Assembly: GCF_014901205.1 (NCBI RefSeq)
Contig: NZ_JACNMU010000006.1
Span: 248,001-312,000 of the forward strand
Direction of reading: 5' to 3'
Origin: Meridianimarinicoccus sp. MJW13
GTDB lineage: Bacteria; Pseudomonadota; Alphaproteobacteria; Rhodobacterales; Rhodobacteraceae
Length of the DNA stretch: 64,000 bases
The translations under genes and the position numbers were made by a program. Below, piece by piece: positions 26,983 through 34,806 of the stretch. Numbering within the stretch: the first letter of the stretch is position 1; each line of letters begins with the position of its first letter. The notes beneath the pieces were generated by a model that was not told the DNA's origin, did not search any database, and was given only the letters and a program-made list of their open reading frames with translations.

Positions 26983-28245
26983 ATGAAACCGGTCAACGAC
27001 ACAGAGCATTGGGATGTGATCATCGTGGGGGGCGGCATCATGGGATGCTCTGCCGCCTATTACATGTCGAGGGCCGGGCTTCGCGTGCTACTGTTTGAAC
27101 GCGACACGCCTGGTTCTGCGCAATCGGGCCGCAATCTGGGCTTTGTCCGTCAACAGGCGCGCGATTTCAGGGAGGTTCCGCTTGCCATGGGCGCAATACG
27201 GCTGTGGCAGGATCTGGAGCGGGATCTGGACCGCAAACTGGGCTGGTACCAAGGCGGAAACATCGTGCTGGCCCTGTCCGAGGACGACATCGCACAGCAA
27301 TTTGCCTGGCAGAAGGAAGCGCAGGGATACGGGCTGGACACGCAGATATTGAGCGCGGCGCAGGTGGCGGGGAAACTGCCGGGCCTCGCACCGGGTTCGA
27401 ATGTGTTGGGGGCCATGTTCACAGCATCGGACGGCCGCGCAGAACCTGCTCAGGCGACGCGCGCATTTCTGGACGCCGCCGTTGAACATGGCGCAGAGGT
27501 GATCCTGGGGCAGCGCGTGTCAAAGCTGGAGACGGCGGCCGGAGCCATCACCGGGGTCAGGTGCGCAGGTCGGCTTTACCGCGCAAAAACGGTTATCTGC
27601 GCAGCCGGGGCGAAGAGCGCCGCTTTGCTCAGGTCACTTGGCATCGTGCTCCCGCAGGAGATTATTCGCGCCACAGTGGCCAAGACCGAACCGCTGGTCG
27701 TTCCGTTTCCGCATTGCGTGTCGTGCCCCATGACCGGGATCCGGCAAGCCGCCGACGGATCGCTGCATCTTTCAGTGGCAGGCGGCGAATATGACGTGCG
27801 GATGGATTCCGTTCGCTATGCCCGCTGGTATATGAAAGTCAGGAAAGAGCAGCCCGAGGCCTCGCGCATCAATTATCTTTCCCCCCTGCGAGGCATCCTG
27901 TCACGCGGTGCGCCGCCGCCTCTGGCCGATATCCCGCCGACGAGCGATTGCGTGCCACCGAACCCGACCCGCATTGAACAGGCGCTCACTGAAACGACCG
28001 ATTTCTTTCCCGCATTCTCCAACTTGCGGGTTCGCGCAAGTTGGGCAGGCTACATAGACACATTGCCTGATATGATCCCCGCCATCGGGCCGGTATCGAC
28101 AACCGGCGGCCTGCTGGTCGCCACCGGCTTCAGCGGCCACGGTTTCGGCCTGGGACCAATGGTGGGCAGGGTGCTGTCGCAGTTGATACAAGGCAAACAA
28201 CCCGGTGCCGATATCAGTCAGTTCTCGCCCGAGCGGTTTGGGTGA
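26983..28245 (+). CDS. FAD-dependent oxidoreductase, DAO family
   Basis: This 420-residue flavoenzyme resembles glycine/sarcosine/D-amino-acid oxidoreductases. The dinucleotide fold VGGGIMGCSAAYYMSRAG is near residues 12-29, followed by an acidic residue in LLFERD. The C-terminal GLLVATGFSGHGFGLGPMVG closes the FAD site. Enzymes of this family oxidise C-N bonds of amino acids or secondary amines. In this operon, after an amino-acid-type importer and an aldehyde dehydrogenase, it probably performs the first oxidation of the imported compound. The substrate is unassigned. Confidence 0.88.
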   Translation: MKPVNDTEHWDVIIVGGGIMGCSAAYYMSRAGLRVLLFERDTPGSAQSGRNLGFVRQQARDFREVPLAMGAIRLWQDLERDLDRKLGWYQGGNIVLALSEDDIAQQFAWQKEAQGYGLDTQILSAAQVAGKLPGLAPGSNVLGAMFTASDGRAEPAQATRAFLDAAVEHGAEVILGQRVSKLETAAGAITGVRCAGRLYRAKTVICAAGAKSAALLRSLGIVLPQEIIRATVAKTEPLVVPFPHCVSCPMTGIRQAADGSLHLSVAGGEYDVRMDSVRYARWYMKVRKEQPEASRINYLSPLRGILSRGAPPPLADIPPTSDCVPPNPTRIEQALTETTDFFPAFSNLRVRASWAGYIDTLPDMIPAIGPVSTTGGLLVATGFSGHGFGLGPMVGRVLSQLIQGKQPGADISQFSPERFG

Positions 28246-28249
28246 ATAG

Positions 28250-28610
28250 CGGGCACTCCCGCCCTCAGGCAGATACGTCGTAAAGTTGTGCCTGAGCCTG
28301 TGCGGCGAGGCCTTCTTCCCTATCTCGGCAAAGGCGCAGGCCACCCCAAGGGCGCGGTTGAATTGCTGCGTCGAGATTGGATCGACCAAGGTGCCGCCGG
28401 GAAAAGCCAGCCATCGGACCGGACCTCGCGATAGTCGTCGCGCATGACCTCCAGCAAACTCGGCGAAAGCGTCAGGTGGCGGTCCTTTCGGTCCTTGTCC
28501 TAATCGACGTGGATCAGCATCCGACCGCTGTGGATTTCGCCGACCTTCAAATGAGTGACTTAGCGCGCCGGCTGAGCGCCGCCACATGTCACGCTGAAAA
28601 CGGCCCGGTA
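28250..28610 (-). pseudogene. Tyrosine recombinase remnant (IS91-linked type)
   Basis: The minus strand encodes the catalytic half of a tyrosine recombinase broken by mutations. Reading leftward from about 28555, VTHLKVGEIHSGRMLIHVD is followed by an in-frame TAG, then DRHLTLSPSLLEVMRDDYRE. The frame shifts by one base at a run of four T near 28400 and continues FPGGTLVDPISTQQFNRAL and SPHRLRHNFTTYLPEG, the last containing the RHxxR-type box (HRLRH). The copy stops about 28260, so the final tyrosine region is lost. It resembles integrases that accompany IS91/ISCR elements. It is not functional. Confidence 0.8.
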
Positions 28611-29072
28611 TTGCACCCTACCCGAGGCCGACCGTCAACTCACTGAATCCCTGATCGTCGCGCCGTGGGACAAATGGCCATGTTTCGTTGCAGGCTTTGT
28701 GAGGCCCGTAAGTCATTTTGGTTCCAATGCGCTGCAAATTGACCAAGTTCGCGCAATCGCCAAACACCCGAAAGAGCGCGACATAGGGCGATCTTGTGTT
28801 GCACACATAGTGCACACGACGTCCCTCAACCTATTGAATCCAATTGTGAGCCTGCCCAATCCATCATAGGCGCGACGGACAATCTGGCGTGTTGGCTTAG
28901 GTCCATGTCTTGCATCATCTGTCAGCGGGCGGCGACGGCCGCGACGCCATGATGCCTCCTGGTTGGCGCTTCTGCCACGGCTCTTTGCATAAATTTGCCA
29001 GATACGAAAGCCGTCTTCCCCGCCAGCACCGGCATGCGTTTTGACGGTTCATGTCGACCCGTGGCACCCGAA
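28611..29072. other. Non-coding or degenerate stretch
   Basis: No supported gene is present. Short frames exist on both strands but have no recognisable domain. The region lies between a dead recombinase and the terminator of the TRAP operon and is less GC-rich than its surroundings, which fits the remains of a mobile insertion. Confidence 0.4.
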
Positions 29073-29106
29073 GAAAAAGTGGCGCGGGTCCGCCGACCCA
29101 CGCCAC
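29073..29106 (-). terminator. Rho-independent terminator of the TRAP operon
   Basis: On the minus strand a stem of GTGGCGTGGGTC with GACCCGCGCCAC (29106-29095 with 29090-29079, one wobble pair, four-base loop) is followed directly by ACTTTTTCTT. It lies about 40 bases after the dctM stop. The stem plus T-tract is a standard intrinsic terminator for the leftward dctP-dctQ-dctM transcript. Confidence 0.85.
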
Positions 29107-29145
29107 AAACTCGTTACATCCACCACGGCAGCGCCGGTTCAGCCC

Positions 29146-30429
29146 TTACGGGTTCAGCAAGGCCGGCAAGGTCAGGGACACGGCTGGAACGAAAGTAATC
29201 AGCATCAGAGCCACGAGGATCGCGATGTAGAACGGCCAGATCGTGCGGACCGCCTGTTCCATCGGCAGCTTGCCGACCGCACAGCCCACGAACAGACATG
29301 ATCCGACCGGCGGTGTGCACAGCCCAAGCCCGAGGTTGACCAAGAGGATCATGCCGAACTGGTAGGGATCGACGCCCATGCTGACAGCAACCGGCAGGAA
29401 GATCGGCGTACAGATCAGGATCAGCGCCGCCATGTCCATGATCATCCCGAGCACCAGAAGTGCGATGTTGATCATCAGCAGGATGAGGATGGGATTGTCC
29501 GTCAATGCGGTCAGCAGGTCGATGGTCTTGTCCGGCACCCGGTAGAAGGTCAGCATATAGGCAAAGGCCCCGGCACAGGCGATCAGGATCATCACCATCG
29601 AGGTCGTCCGCACCGATTGCGCAACCGCCGTGCGGAAGTTGGTCCACGTGATGCTGCGATAGACCAGAAGCGTGACGAGGAACGCGTAGATGGCGCCGAA
29701 GGCACCCGACTCGGTCACGGTGAACACCCCCGACAGCACGCCGCCGACGATGATCACGGCGGTCAACAGGCCCGGAAGCGCCCCGAGGAAGGCCATCATG
29801 AGCGCGGCCCAACCGGGGAATTTCTCGGCCTGATAGCCGCGTTTCACGGCAACGATATAGGCCGCCGCCGCCAGGCAGCAGCACATCAGGACTCCGGGAA
29901 CAACACCGGTGAGGAACAGTTTGGAGATCGAGATGCCGCCGCCCGCTGCAATGGCGTAGATGATCATGTTGTGGCTGGGCGGGATGATGATGCCGGCGAT
30001 CGACGAGGTCACGGTCACATTGACCGCGTAGTCCGCATCATACCCCTTTTCCTTCATCACCGGCACAAGGATAGACCCAAGCGCCGAGATGTCGGCCACG
30101 GCAGAGCCGGAGATGCCGCCGAACAACATCGACGAGAAGACGTTGACGATGCCCAGGCCGCCACGAACCGCACCGACGGCGGCAGAGGCAAACTTCACCA
30201 GCCGCATGGCAATGCCGCCGTGGAACATCAGCTCACCGGCGAAAATGAAGAAGGGGATCGCCATCAGCGAGAAGACGTTGATGCCCGAGATGATCCGCTG
30301 AAAACCGATCATCAGCGGCAAGCCTTCGAAGGCAAAGGCCGCAAGCGCAGAGATGCCAAGCGCGAAGGCGACCGGAAGGCCGATCACGACGCAAAGGGCG
30401 AACAGGCCGAGAAGAAGGAAAAGTCCCAT
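29146..30429 (-). CDS. dctM: TRAP transporter large permease DctM
   Basis: This 427-residue inner-membrane protein is the ion-coupled transport subunit of a TRAP importer. It has about a dozen hydrophobic helices and the DctM signature segments IPFFIFAGELMFHGGIAMRL and IPPSHNMIIYAIAAGGGIS, the latter being the PPS motif near the substrate path. The length is typical. It is the last gene of a three-gene operon after the binding protein and the small permease. The substrate is likely a uronate or related sugar acid, given the shared operator with a ManD-type dehydratase operon. Confidence 0.94.
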   Translation of the reverse strand: MGLFLLLGLFALCVVIGLPVAFALGISALAAFAFEGLPLMIGFQRIISGINVFSLMAIPFFIFAGELMFHGGIAMRLVKFASAAVGAVRGGLGIVNVFSSMLFGGISGSAVADISALGSILVPVMKEKGYDADYAVNVTVTSSIAGIIIPPSHNMIIYAIAAGGGISISKLFLTGVVPGVLMCCCLAAAAYIVAVKRGYQAEKFPGWAALMMAFLGALPGLLTAVIIVGGVLSGVFTVTESGAFGAIYAFLVTLLVYRSITWTNFRTAVAQSVRTTSMVMILIACAGAFAYMLTFYRVPDKTIDLLTALTDNPILILLMINIALLVLGMIMDMAALILICTPIFLPVAVSMGVDPYQFGMILLVNLGLGLCTPPVGSCLFVGCAVGKLPMEQAVRTIWPFYIAILVALMLITFVPAVSLTLPALLNP

Positions 30430-30438
30430 TGCGGTGCC

Positions 30439-30975
30439 TTATTGTATGGTGTCGGTGCGCGGGTCACGCCCCAGCGCAAGGCGCGCCAGATGTGCCAGAG
30501 CAAACAACATGATGAGGCCGCCACCGATGGTCAGCGGAAGCGATCTGAGGCCTTCAGGAAGCTGGATGAGCGGGATCATGGATCCCCATTTGAATGCGGT
30601 GAGCTTGGCACCGTAGATCAGCATCAGCAGACCGAAGCCGGCCATGAGCGCATCGGTCAACACAACGAACACGGTGCGCATCCAGCGCGGGACATAGGTA
30701 CGGAAGGCAACGACCGCCAGGTGCGTGTTTTCATGCACCCCGACGGCTGCGCCCAGAAAGGCGATGACCATCGTCAGCAGCAAGGCGGCCTGTTCGACCC
30801 ATGTGGGGGTGGCATTCAGCACATAGCGGCCAAAAACCAGCCAGCCGAAGATCACCGTCAGGACCACGAGCGAGGTGCCCGTGATGATCCGGCAAATCAG
30901 GGCAATGGTATCGAGCAGTTTCTCAATCGGCCGCAGAAAATCGCCAGCCGACGAATGGGCGTTCGGATCGCTCAT
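30439..30975 (-). CDS. dctQ: TRAP transporter small permease DctQ
   Basis: This 178-residue protein has four hydrophobic helices, the DctQ topology, including RIITGTSLVVLTVIFGWLVF and ALLLTMVIAFLGAAVGV. The segment GVHENTHLAV is a common DctQ landmark. The start at 30975 (MSDPNAHSS) is chosen over an upstream in-frame ATG at 31026, which would run through a strong intercistronic hairpin. It pairs with DctM, nine bases downstream, to form the membrane unit. Confidence 0.9.
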   Translation of the reverse strand: MSDPNAHSSAGDFLRPIEKLLDTIALICRIITGTSLVVLTVIFGWLVFGRYVLNATPTWVEQAALLLTMVIAFLGAAVGVHENTHLAVVAFRTYVPRWMRTVFVVLTDALMAGFGLLMLIYGAKLTAFKWGSMIPLIQLPEGLRSLPLTIGGGLIMLFALAHLARLALGRDPRTDTIQ

Positions 30976-30997
30976 GATGTGTCCCCCAAGTGATGAC

Positions 30998-31022
30998 GGC
31001 CCCGCGGGTGTCCCGCGGGGCC
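30998..31022 (-). promoter_or_regulatory. Intercistronic hairpin after dctP
   Basis: GGCCCCGCGGG and CCCGCGGGGCC form a perfect 11-bp stem with a three-base loop, 18 bases after the dctP stop and 22 bases before the dctQ start. No T-tract follows on the minus strand. The position suggests protection of the dctP message or partial attenuation, giving excess binding protein. Confidence 0.75.
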
Positions 31023-31040
31023 GCACATGTCAGCGCAGGT

Positions 31041-32024
31041 TTACTCGGTAGACTGGATCAACTCGACCAGCGGGCGCAGATCGGGATTGTCCGCAAGATA
31101 GGCCTCATAGACCGGCACCATGGCTTCCTGGAAGGGGCCCTTGTCGGCGATCTCGTTGGTGACGACACCGGCCTCTTCCACCAACTTGCGGCTGGAGGCT
31201 TCGCGTGCGGCCCAAAGCTCCTGCTGCAGAGCCGCCGATTCCATCGCCGCCTCTTTCACCGCGACTTTCATCTCGTCCGACAGGCCGTTGTAGACATCGG
31301 CATTCATGCAGACACATTCCGGGATGATCAGGTGCTGGCTGAGCGAGTAGTAGCCCGCCACCTCGTAGTGGCCGGTGGACTCGTAGGACGGCCAGTTGTT
31401 TTCGGCCCCGTCCACAACACCGGTCTTGAGCGACTGGTAGACTTCCGCGAAGGCCATCGGCGACGGGTTGCCGCCCAGTTCAGCGATCATGCCGGAATAC
31501 AGGTCGTTGTTCATGACCCGCACCTTCATGCCCGTCACATCCTCGGGCACATTGATCGGCTTCTGGCCGTTGTAGAACGACCGCGCACCGGCGTCGTACC
31601 ACGCCAGCGGCACAAGACCCTTGGCGGCCATGCCCTCGGCAATGGCCTGCCCGCCTTCCCCGTTCAGAACGCGGAACATGTGCGGTACGTCCTTGAAGAT
31701 AAACGGCAAGGACACGACATTTGCCTCGGCCGCGATCGGTCCGATGGGGCCGAGGTTGAAGTTGGCAACCTCCAGCGCACCCAGGCGCACCTGCTCGATG
31801 GCGTCGGACTGGCTGCCCAGTGTGCCACCGTGGAACATCTGCAGGGTGATTTCGCCATCGGTCTTCTCGGCAAGAAGTTCGGCGAACTTGTCCATTGCAA
31901 CGGTGTTCGGGTATCCATCAACGTGGATATTCCAGCCGCGCCAGTTGTCTGCCATCGCGGCAGAGCCCAGCAAGGTTACAGCGGCAACCGCCCCGACGAT
32001 TGATGCGCCAAGTTTTTGATACAT
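31041..32024 (-). CDS. dctP: TRAP transporter substrate-binding protein DctP
   Basis: This 327-residue periplasmic receptor has a signal peptide ending near LLGSAAMADN. It has the TRAP pattern KFAELLAEKTDGEITLQMFHGG early and GMKVRVMNNDLYSGMIAELGGNP, which contains the Arg that binds the ligand carboxylate, near residues 168-190. The ligand is therefore an organic acid. The promoter region upstream holds a TTGACA box and a copy of the FCD-GntR operator. Its divergent neighbours act on sugar acids, so a hexuronate or aldonate is the best guess. Confidence 0.93.
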   Translation of the reverse strand: MYQKLGASIVGAVAAVTLLGSAAMADNWRGWNIHVDGYPNTVAMDKFAELLAEKTDGEITLQMFHGGTLGSQSDAIEQVRLGALEVANFNLGPIGPIAAEANVVSLPFIFKDVPHMFRVLNGEGGQAIAEGMAAKGLVPLAWYDAGARSFYNGQKPINVPEDVTGMKVRVMNNDLYSGMIAELGGNPSPMAFAEVYQSLKTGVVDGAENNWPSYESTGHYEVAGYYSLSQHLIIPECVCMNADVYNGLSDEMKVAVKEAAMESAALQQELWAAREASSRKLVEEAGVVTNEIADKGPFQEAMVPVYEAYLADNPDLRPLVELIQSTE

Positions 32025-32155
32025 GAGATCCTCCCTTTTTTGACCAATGACGTTTGACCTGAACGAACAAATGCGCTGACACTAAGTCAGTTCGACACTC
32101 CCCCGCGCCAAGCCATCGTCAGCACGTCCTCCAACGTGCGGATGCCCTATAGGCT

Positions 32156-32177
32156 ACTAGCATATCAGTTCTGTCAA
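32156..32177 (-). promoter_or_regulatory. dctP promoter region with FCD-GntR operator copy
   Basis: A -35 box TTGACA reads leftward from 32177 to 32172, and directly inside it lies ACTAGCATATCAGT (32156-32169, plus strand), a copy of the ACTAGTATACCAGT motif found at the regulator's own promoter, with two differences. The site would sit between -35 and -10 of the dctPQM operon and fits repression. Confidence 0.65.
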
Positions 32178-32248
32178 GTGGAAATCTTTCGGACGGTGAG
32201 AAAGCCAGTAAGGGTCAGCTTTCCTGCTGTTTGAAGACCGTTCCGGGA

Positions 32249-32283
32249 TTGCCCTCGACTGCGGGTGATTCTAGTATACTAGT
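32249..32283 (+). promoter_or_regulatory. Gfo/Idh-manD promoter with FCD-GntR operator copy
   Basis: TTGCCC (32249-32254), a 17-base spacer and TAGTAT (32272-32277) form a plausible promoter. The operator copy TCTAGTATACTAGT (32270-32283) contains the perfect 12-base palindrome CTAGTATACTAG and overlaps the -10 box. It lies 30 bases before the Gfo/Idh start codon. Occupancy by the GntR regulator would block RNA polymerase. Confidence 0.65.
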
Positions 32284-32313
32284 CGTCCTTATGTCAATTC
32301 GGGAGATCCACGC

Positions 32314-33453
32314 ATGAACGAAGCACTGAAAGTTCTGGTTCATGGGACCGGATTCGCGGGTGCGGGTCATGCCGAGGCCTTCCGCGCCGCGGGTGCCAAA
32401 ATTGTCGGTATCGTCGAACGCACGCAAACCGTCGTCGAGGACGTCGCCCGCAAACTGGACATCCCCTATGCCGGTACCGATTGGGAAGCCGCATTGGAAG
32501 AGTGCACCCCCGATATCGTGTCCATCGCCACGCCGGGCGGCGCGCACTATGACCCCATCAAGCAAGCCATCGCGCAGGGTTGTCACGTGTTCTGCGACAA
32601 GCCGATGACCACCACGGGCGCCACAGCGCAGGAGCTTCATGAGCTCGCGCAAGCCAGGGGCGTCAAGACGGCCTTTGCCGCAAGTTTCCGTTACACCGCC
32701 AGCGTGCAACACGCCAAACGCCTTGTCGCCGAAGGCGCGATCGGCGAGCCAACCGAGGTCGAGTGCATCTCGCATTTCAATCTGGAACGCGAGATTCCCT
32801 TCGGCTGGTCGCACCGTGCCGAAGATGGCGGCGGACGCCTGAACAACAACTTTACCCACACGCTATCCATCGTTACGGCGGTGGTCGGCGACAAGATCAC
32901 CCGCATTGCCGGGGACGTGCGCGACGACCTGATCCGCGCGCCGATTGTCGACGGCGTGCATAATTTCGCCACCCGCCGCGACTTCATCCCGAAGGATCTG
33001 GACGACCCCAAGCTGCAATGGGGCGAAAGCAACGTCGAATGGTCCTACACCGTCATGGCCCGGATCGACAGCGGCCTGGCGGAACGCCCCGTGTCGGTTC
33101 TGTTCAAGCACGGGGGATTGGTGCCCCGGTTTCACAAGGATCACATCGTGTTCTATGGCACCAGGGGCGCGATCTATCTGGAAGGCCATTACGGCAGCGG
33201 GCAGCTTCATCACTATGGCGCGGACAAGACCTGGACCGCCCTGCCCCTGCCCGCCGATATTGCCGATGCCGTGCCCGATGTGGCCGGCGAAACCGAACAA
33301 TGCTGGCATGTCCTGGCCCGCGATTTCGTTGGTGACATTCGGGGCGACGTGGTCGACCCCTACCCCACCTTTGCCGAGGGCAGCCAGTATCAGCAGATCA
33401 TTGATCTGATCCGCACCAGCGACACCTGGATCGATGCGCCCGATCTGACCTGA
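32314..33453 (+). CDS. Gfo/Idh/MocA family oxidoreductase
   Basis: This 379-residue NAD(P)-dependent sugar dehydrogenase has an N-terminal Rossmann fold (VHGTGFAGAGHAEAFRAAGA, near residues 9-28) and the family active-site segment VFCDKPMTTT near residue 97, with Lys conserved although the usual EKP is DKP. The C-terminal domain holds HRAEDGGGRLNNNFTHT, where His is the usual catalytic partner. It is followed after 13 bases by a ManD-type dehydratase. It probably oxidises or epimerises a sugar acid that leads to mannonate, but the substrate is not certain. Confidence 0.88.
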   Translation: MNEALKVLVHGTGFAGAGHAEAFRAAGAKIVGIVERTQTVVEDVARKLDIPYAGTDWEAALEECTPDIVSIATPGGAHYDPIKQAIAQGCHVFCDKPMTTTGATAQELHELAQARGVKTAFAASFRYTASVQHAKRLVAEGAIGEPTEVECISHFNLEREIPFGWSHRAEDGGGRLNNNFTHTLSIVTAVVGDKITRIAGDVRDDLIRAPIVDGVHNFATRRDFIPKDLDDPKLQWGESNVEWSYTVMARIDSGLAERPVSVLFKHGGLVPRFHKDHIVFYGTRGAIYLEGHYGSGQLHHYGADKTWTALPLPADIADAVPDVAGETEQCWHVLARDFVGDIRGDVVDPYPTFAEGSQYQQIIDLIRTSDTWIDAPDLT

Positions 33454-33466
33454 AAAGGACAAACCT

Positions 33467-34693
33467 GTGAAAATCACCGATGCAAATGTCTTTGTTGGCG
33501 GACCGAAGAAGAACTATGTCACCTTGAAGATCATGACCGATCAGGGGGTCTACGGGTTAGGCGATGCCACGCTGAACAACCGCGAAACGCTGCCCGCGAA
33601 ATACCTGAAAGACTACCTGATCCCAAACCTGATCGGGATGGATCCGCGCAACAGCGAGGACATCTGGCAATTCCTCTATCGCGGGGCCTATTTCCGGGGC
33701 GGCCCGATCGCGATGGCCGCTTTTGGGGCCATCGACATGGCGCTGTGGGACATCAAAGGGAAGTTGGCGAACATGCCACTGTACCAGCTTTTCGGCGGGA
33801 AAAGCCGTGACGGCGCGATGGTCTATGCCCATGCCACCGGCGCCGATCTGGAAGACCTGATGGACTCCATCGCCCAGTATGTCGAAGAGGGCTACAAGGC
33901 GATCCGCGTCCAATGCGGCATCCCCGGCATGCCCACGGCCAGCTATGCGGTGCCGGAAAAAAAGGGCGACACGAAGAACTATATCACCGACTACACTGGC
34001 ATCCGACCCAAGGTCGAGATCTGGGACACCGACAAATACATGCGCTACATGCCCGGCGCGCTGGCCGAGATTCGCGACCGTTTCGGGCCGGACATCCATA
34101 TCCTGCACGACGTTCATCACCGGCTGCTGCCGCGTGAGGCCGCGGAATTCGCCAAGGCCGTGGAGCCCGTGCGCCTGTTCTGGATGGAAGATCCGACCCC
34201 GGCCGAGAATCAGGACGCGCTGCGGCTGATCCGTCAGCATTCGACCACGCCCATCGCCATCGGCGAGGTGTTCAACTCGATCTGGGACTGCAACAAGCTG
34301 ATCGAGAACGAGTTGATCGATTACATCCGCCTGGCCGCGACCTATGTCGGCGGCATCACGCCGCTGAAGCGAATCGTCGATCTGGCGGGCCTGCACAACG
34401 TGCGCACCGGGTTTCACGGCGCGCCCAGCCACTCGCCCATTTCCATGGCCGCCCAGCATCACCTGAATGCCTGGGCCCCGAATTTCGGCGTGCAGGAATA
34501 CCTGGTGCTGGGCACCCCCGAATGCGACGCGCTGTTCCCGTCAGAGCATCGGATGGAGAACGGCATGGTGTATGTCAGCGACGCGCCGGGCTTGGGCGTG
34601 GATTTCGACGAGGCCGAGGCCGCGCGCTACACCTACACGCCGGGCAGTCACCCGGTCGTGCGGCTGGAAGACGGGACCATGTGGAACTATTGA
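33467..34693 (+). CDS. Enolase-superfamily D-mannonate dehydratase-like (ManD)
   Basis: This 408-residue enzyme closely follows the ManD/RspA pattern and should dehydrate an aldonic acid, most likely D-mannonate, to 2-keto-3-deoxygluconate. Metal ligands are readable: Asp in LHDVHHRL near residue 215, Glu in WMEDPTPAENQ near 240, and Glu in IAIGEVFN near 266. The loop YAVPEKKGDT and the C-terminal FHGAPSHSPISMAA are also typical. High- and low-efficiency ManD subgroups and gluconate dehydratases are alike, so specificity is inferred from the uronate context. Confidence 0.87.
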   Translation: MKITDANVFVGGPKKNYVTLKIMTDQGVYGLGDATLNNRETLPAKYLKDYLIPNLIGMDPRNSEDIWQFLYRGAYFRGGPIAMAAFGAIDMALWDIKGKLANMPLYQLFGGKSRDGAMVYAHATGADLEDLMDSIAQYVEEGYKAIRVQCGIPGMPTASYAVPEKKGDTKNYITDYTGIRPKVEIWDTDKYMRYMPGALAEIRDRFGPDIHILHDVHHRLLPREAAEFAKAVEPVRLFWMEDPTPAENQDALRLIRQHSTTPIAIGEVFNSIWDCNKLIENELIDYIRLAATYVGGITPLKRIVDLAGLHNVRTGFHGAPSHSPISMAAQHHLNAWAPNFGVQEYLVLGTPECDALFPSEHRMENGMVYVSDAPGLGVDFDEAEAARYTYTPGSHPVVRLEDGTMWNY

Positions 34694-34764
34694 AACCGGT
34701 AGACTGCTGCCGAAGTCGTCGGCCTCAGGACGCCTGCGACGGCGCGCGATGCCCATGGCACAGA

Positions 34765-34789
34765 TGAGGCCGTGATCATTTCGGCCTCA
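34765..34789. terminator. Hairpin between convergent manD-like and MATE genes
   Basis: TGAGGCCG and CGGCCTCA form a perfect 8-bp stem with a nine-base loop in the 113-base gap where two transcription units converge. There is no long T-tract on either side, so bidirectional termination is plausible but unproven. Confidence 0.5.
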
Positions 34790-34806
34790 CCCTGACCGGC
34801 CCCAAA

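Noticed and set aside
28618-28815. A 65-codon minus frame in the degenerate region
   Set aside because: It has no recognisable domain, no ribosome site and lies in apparently decayed sequence.
29079-29106. Inverted repeat considered as an operator
   Set aside because: It is 40 bases after dctM and followed by a T-tract on the minus strand, so a terminator is the better reading.
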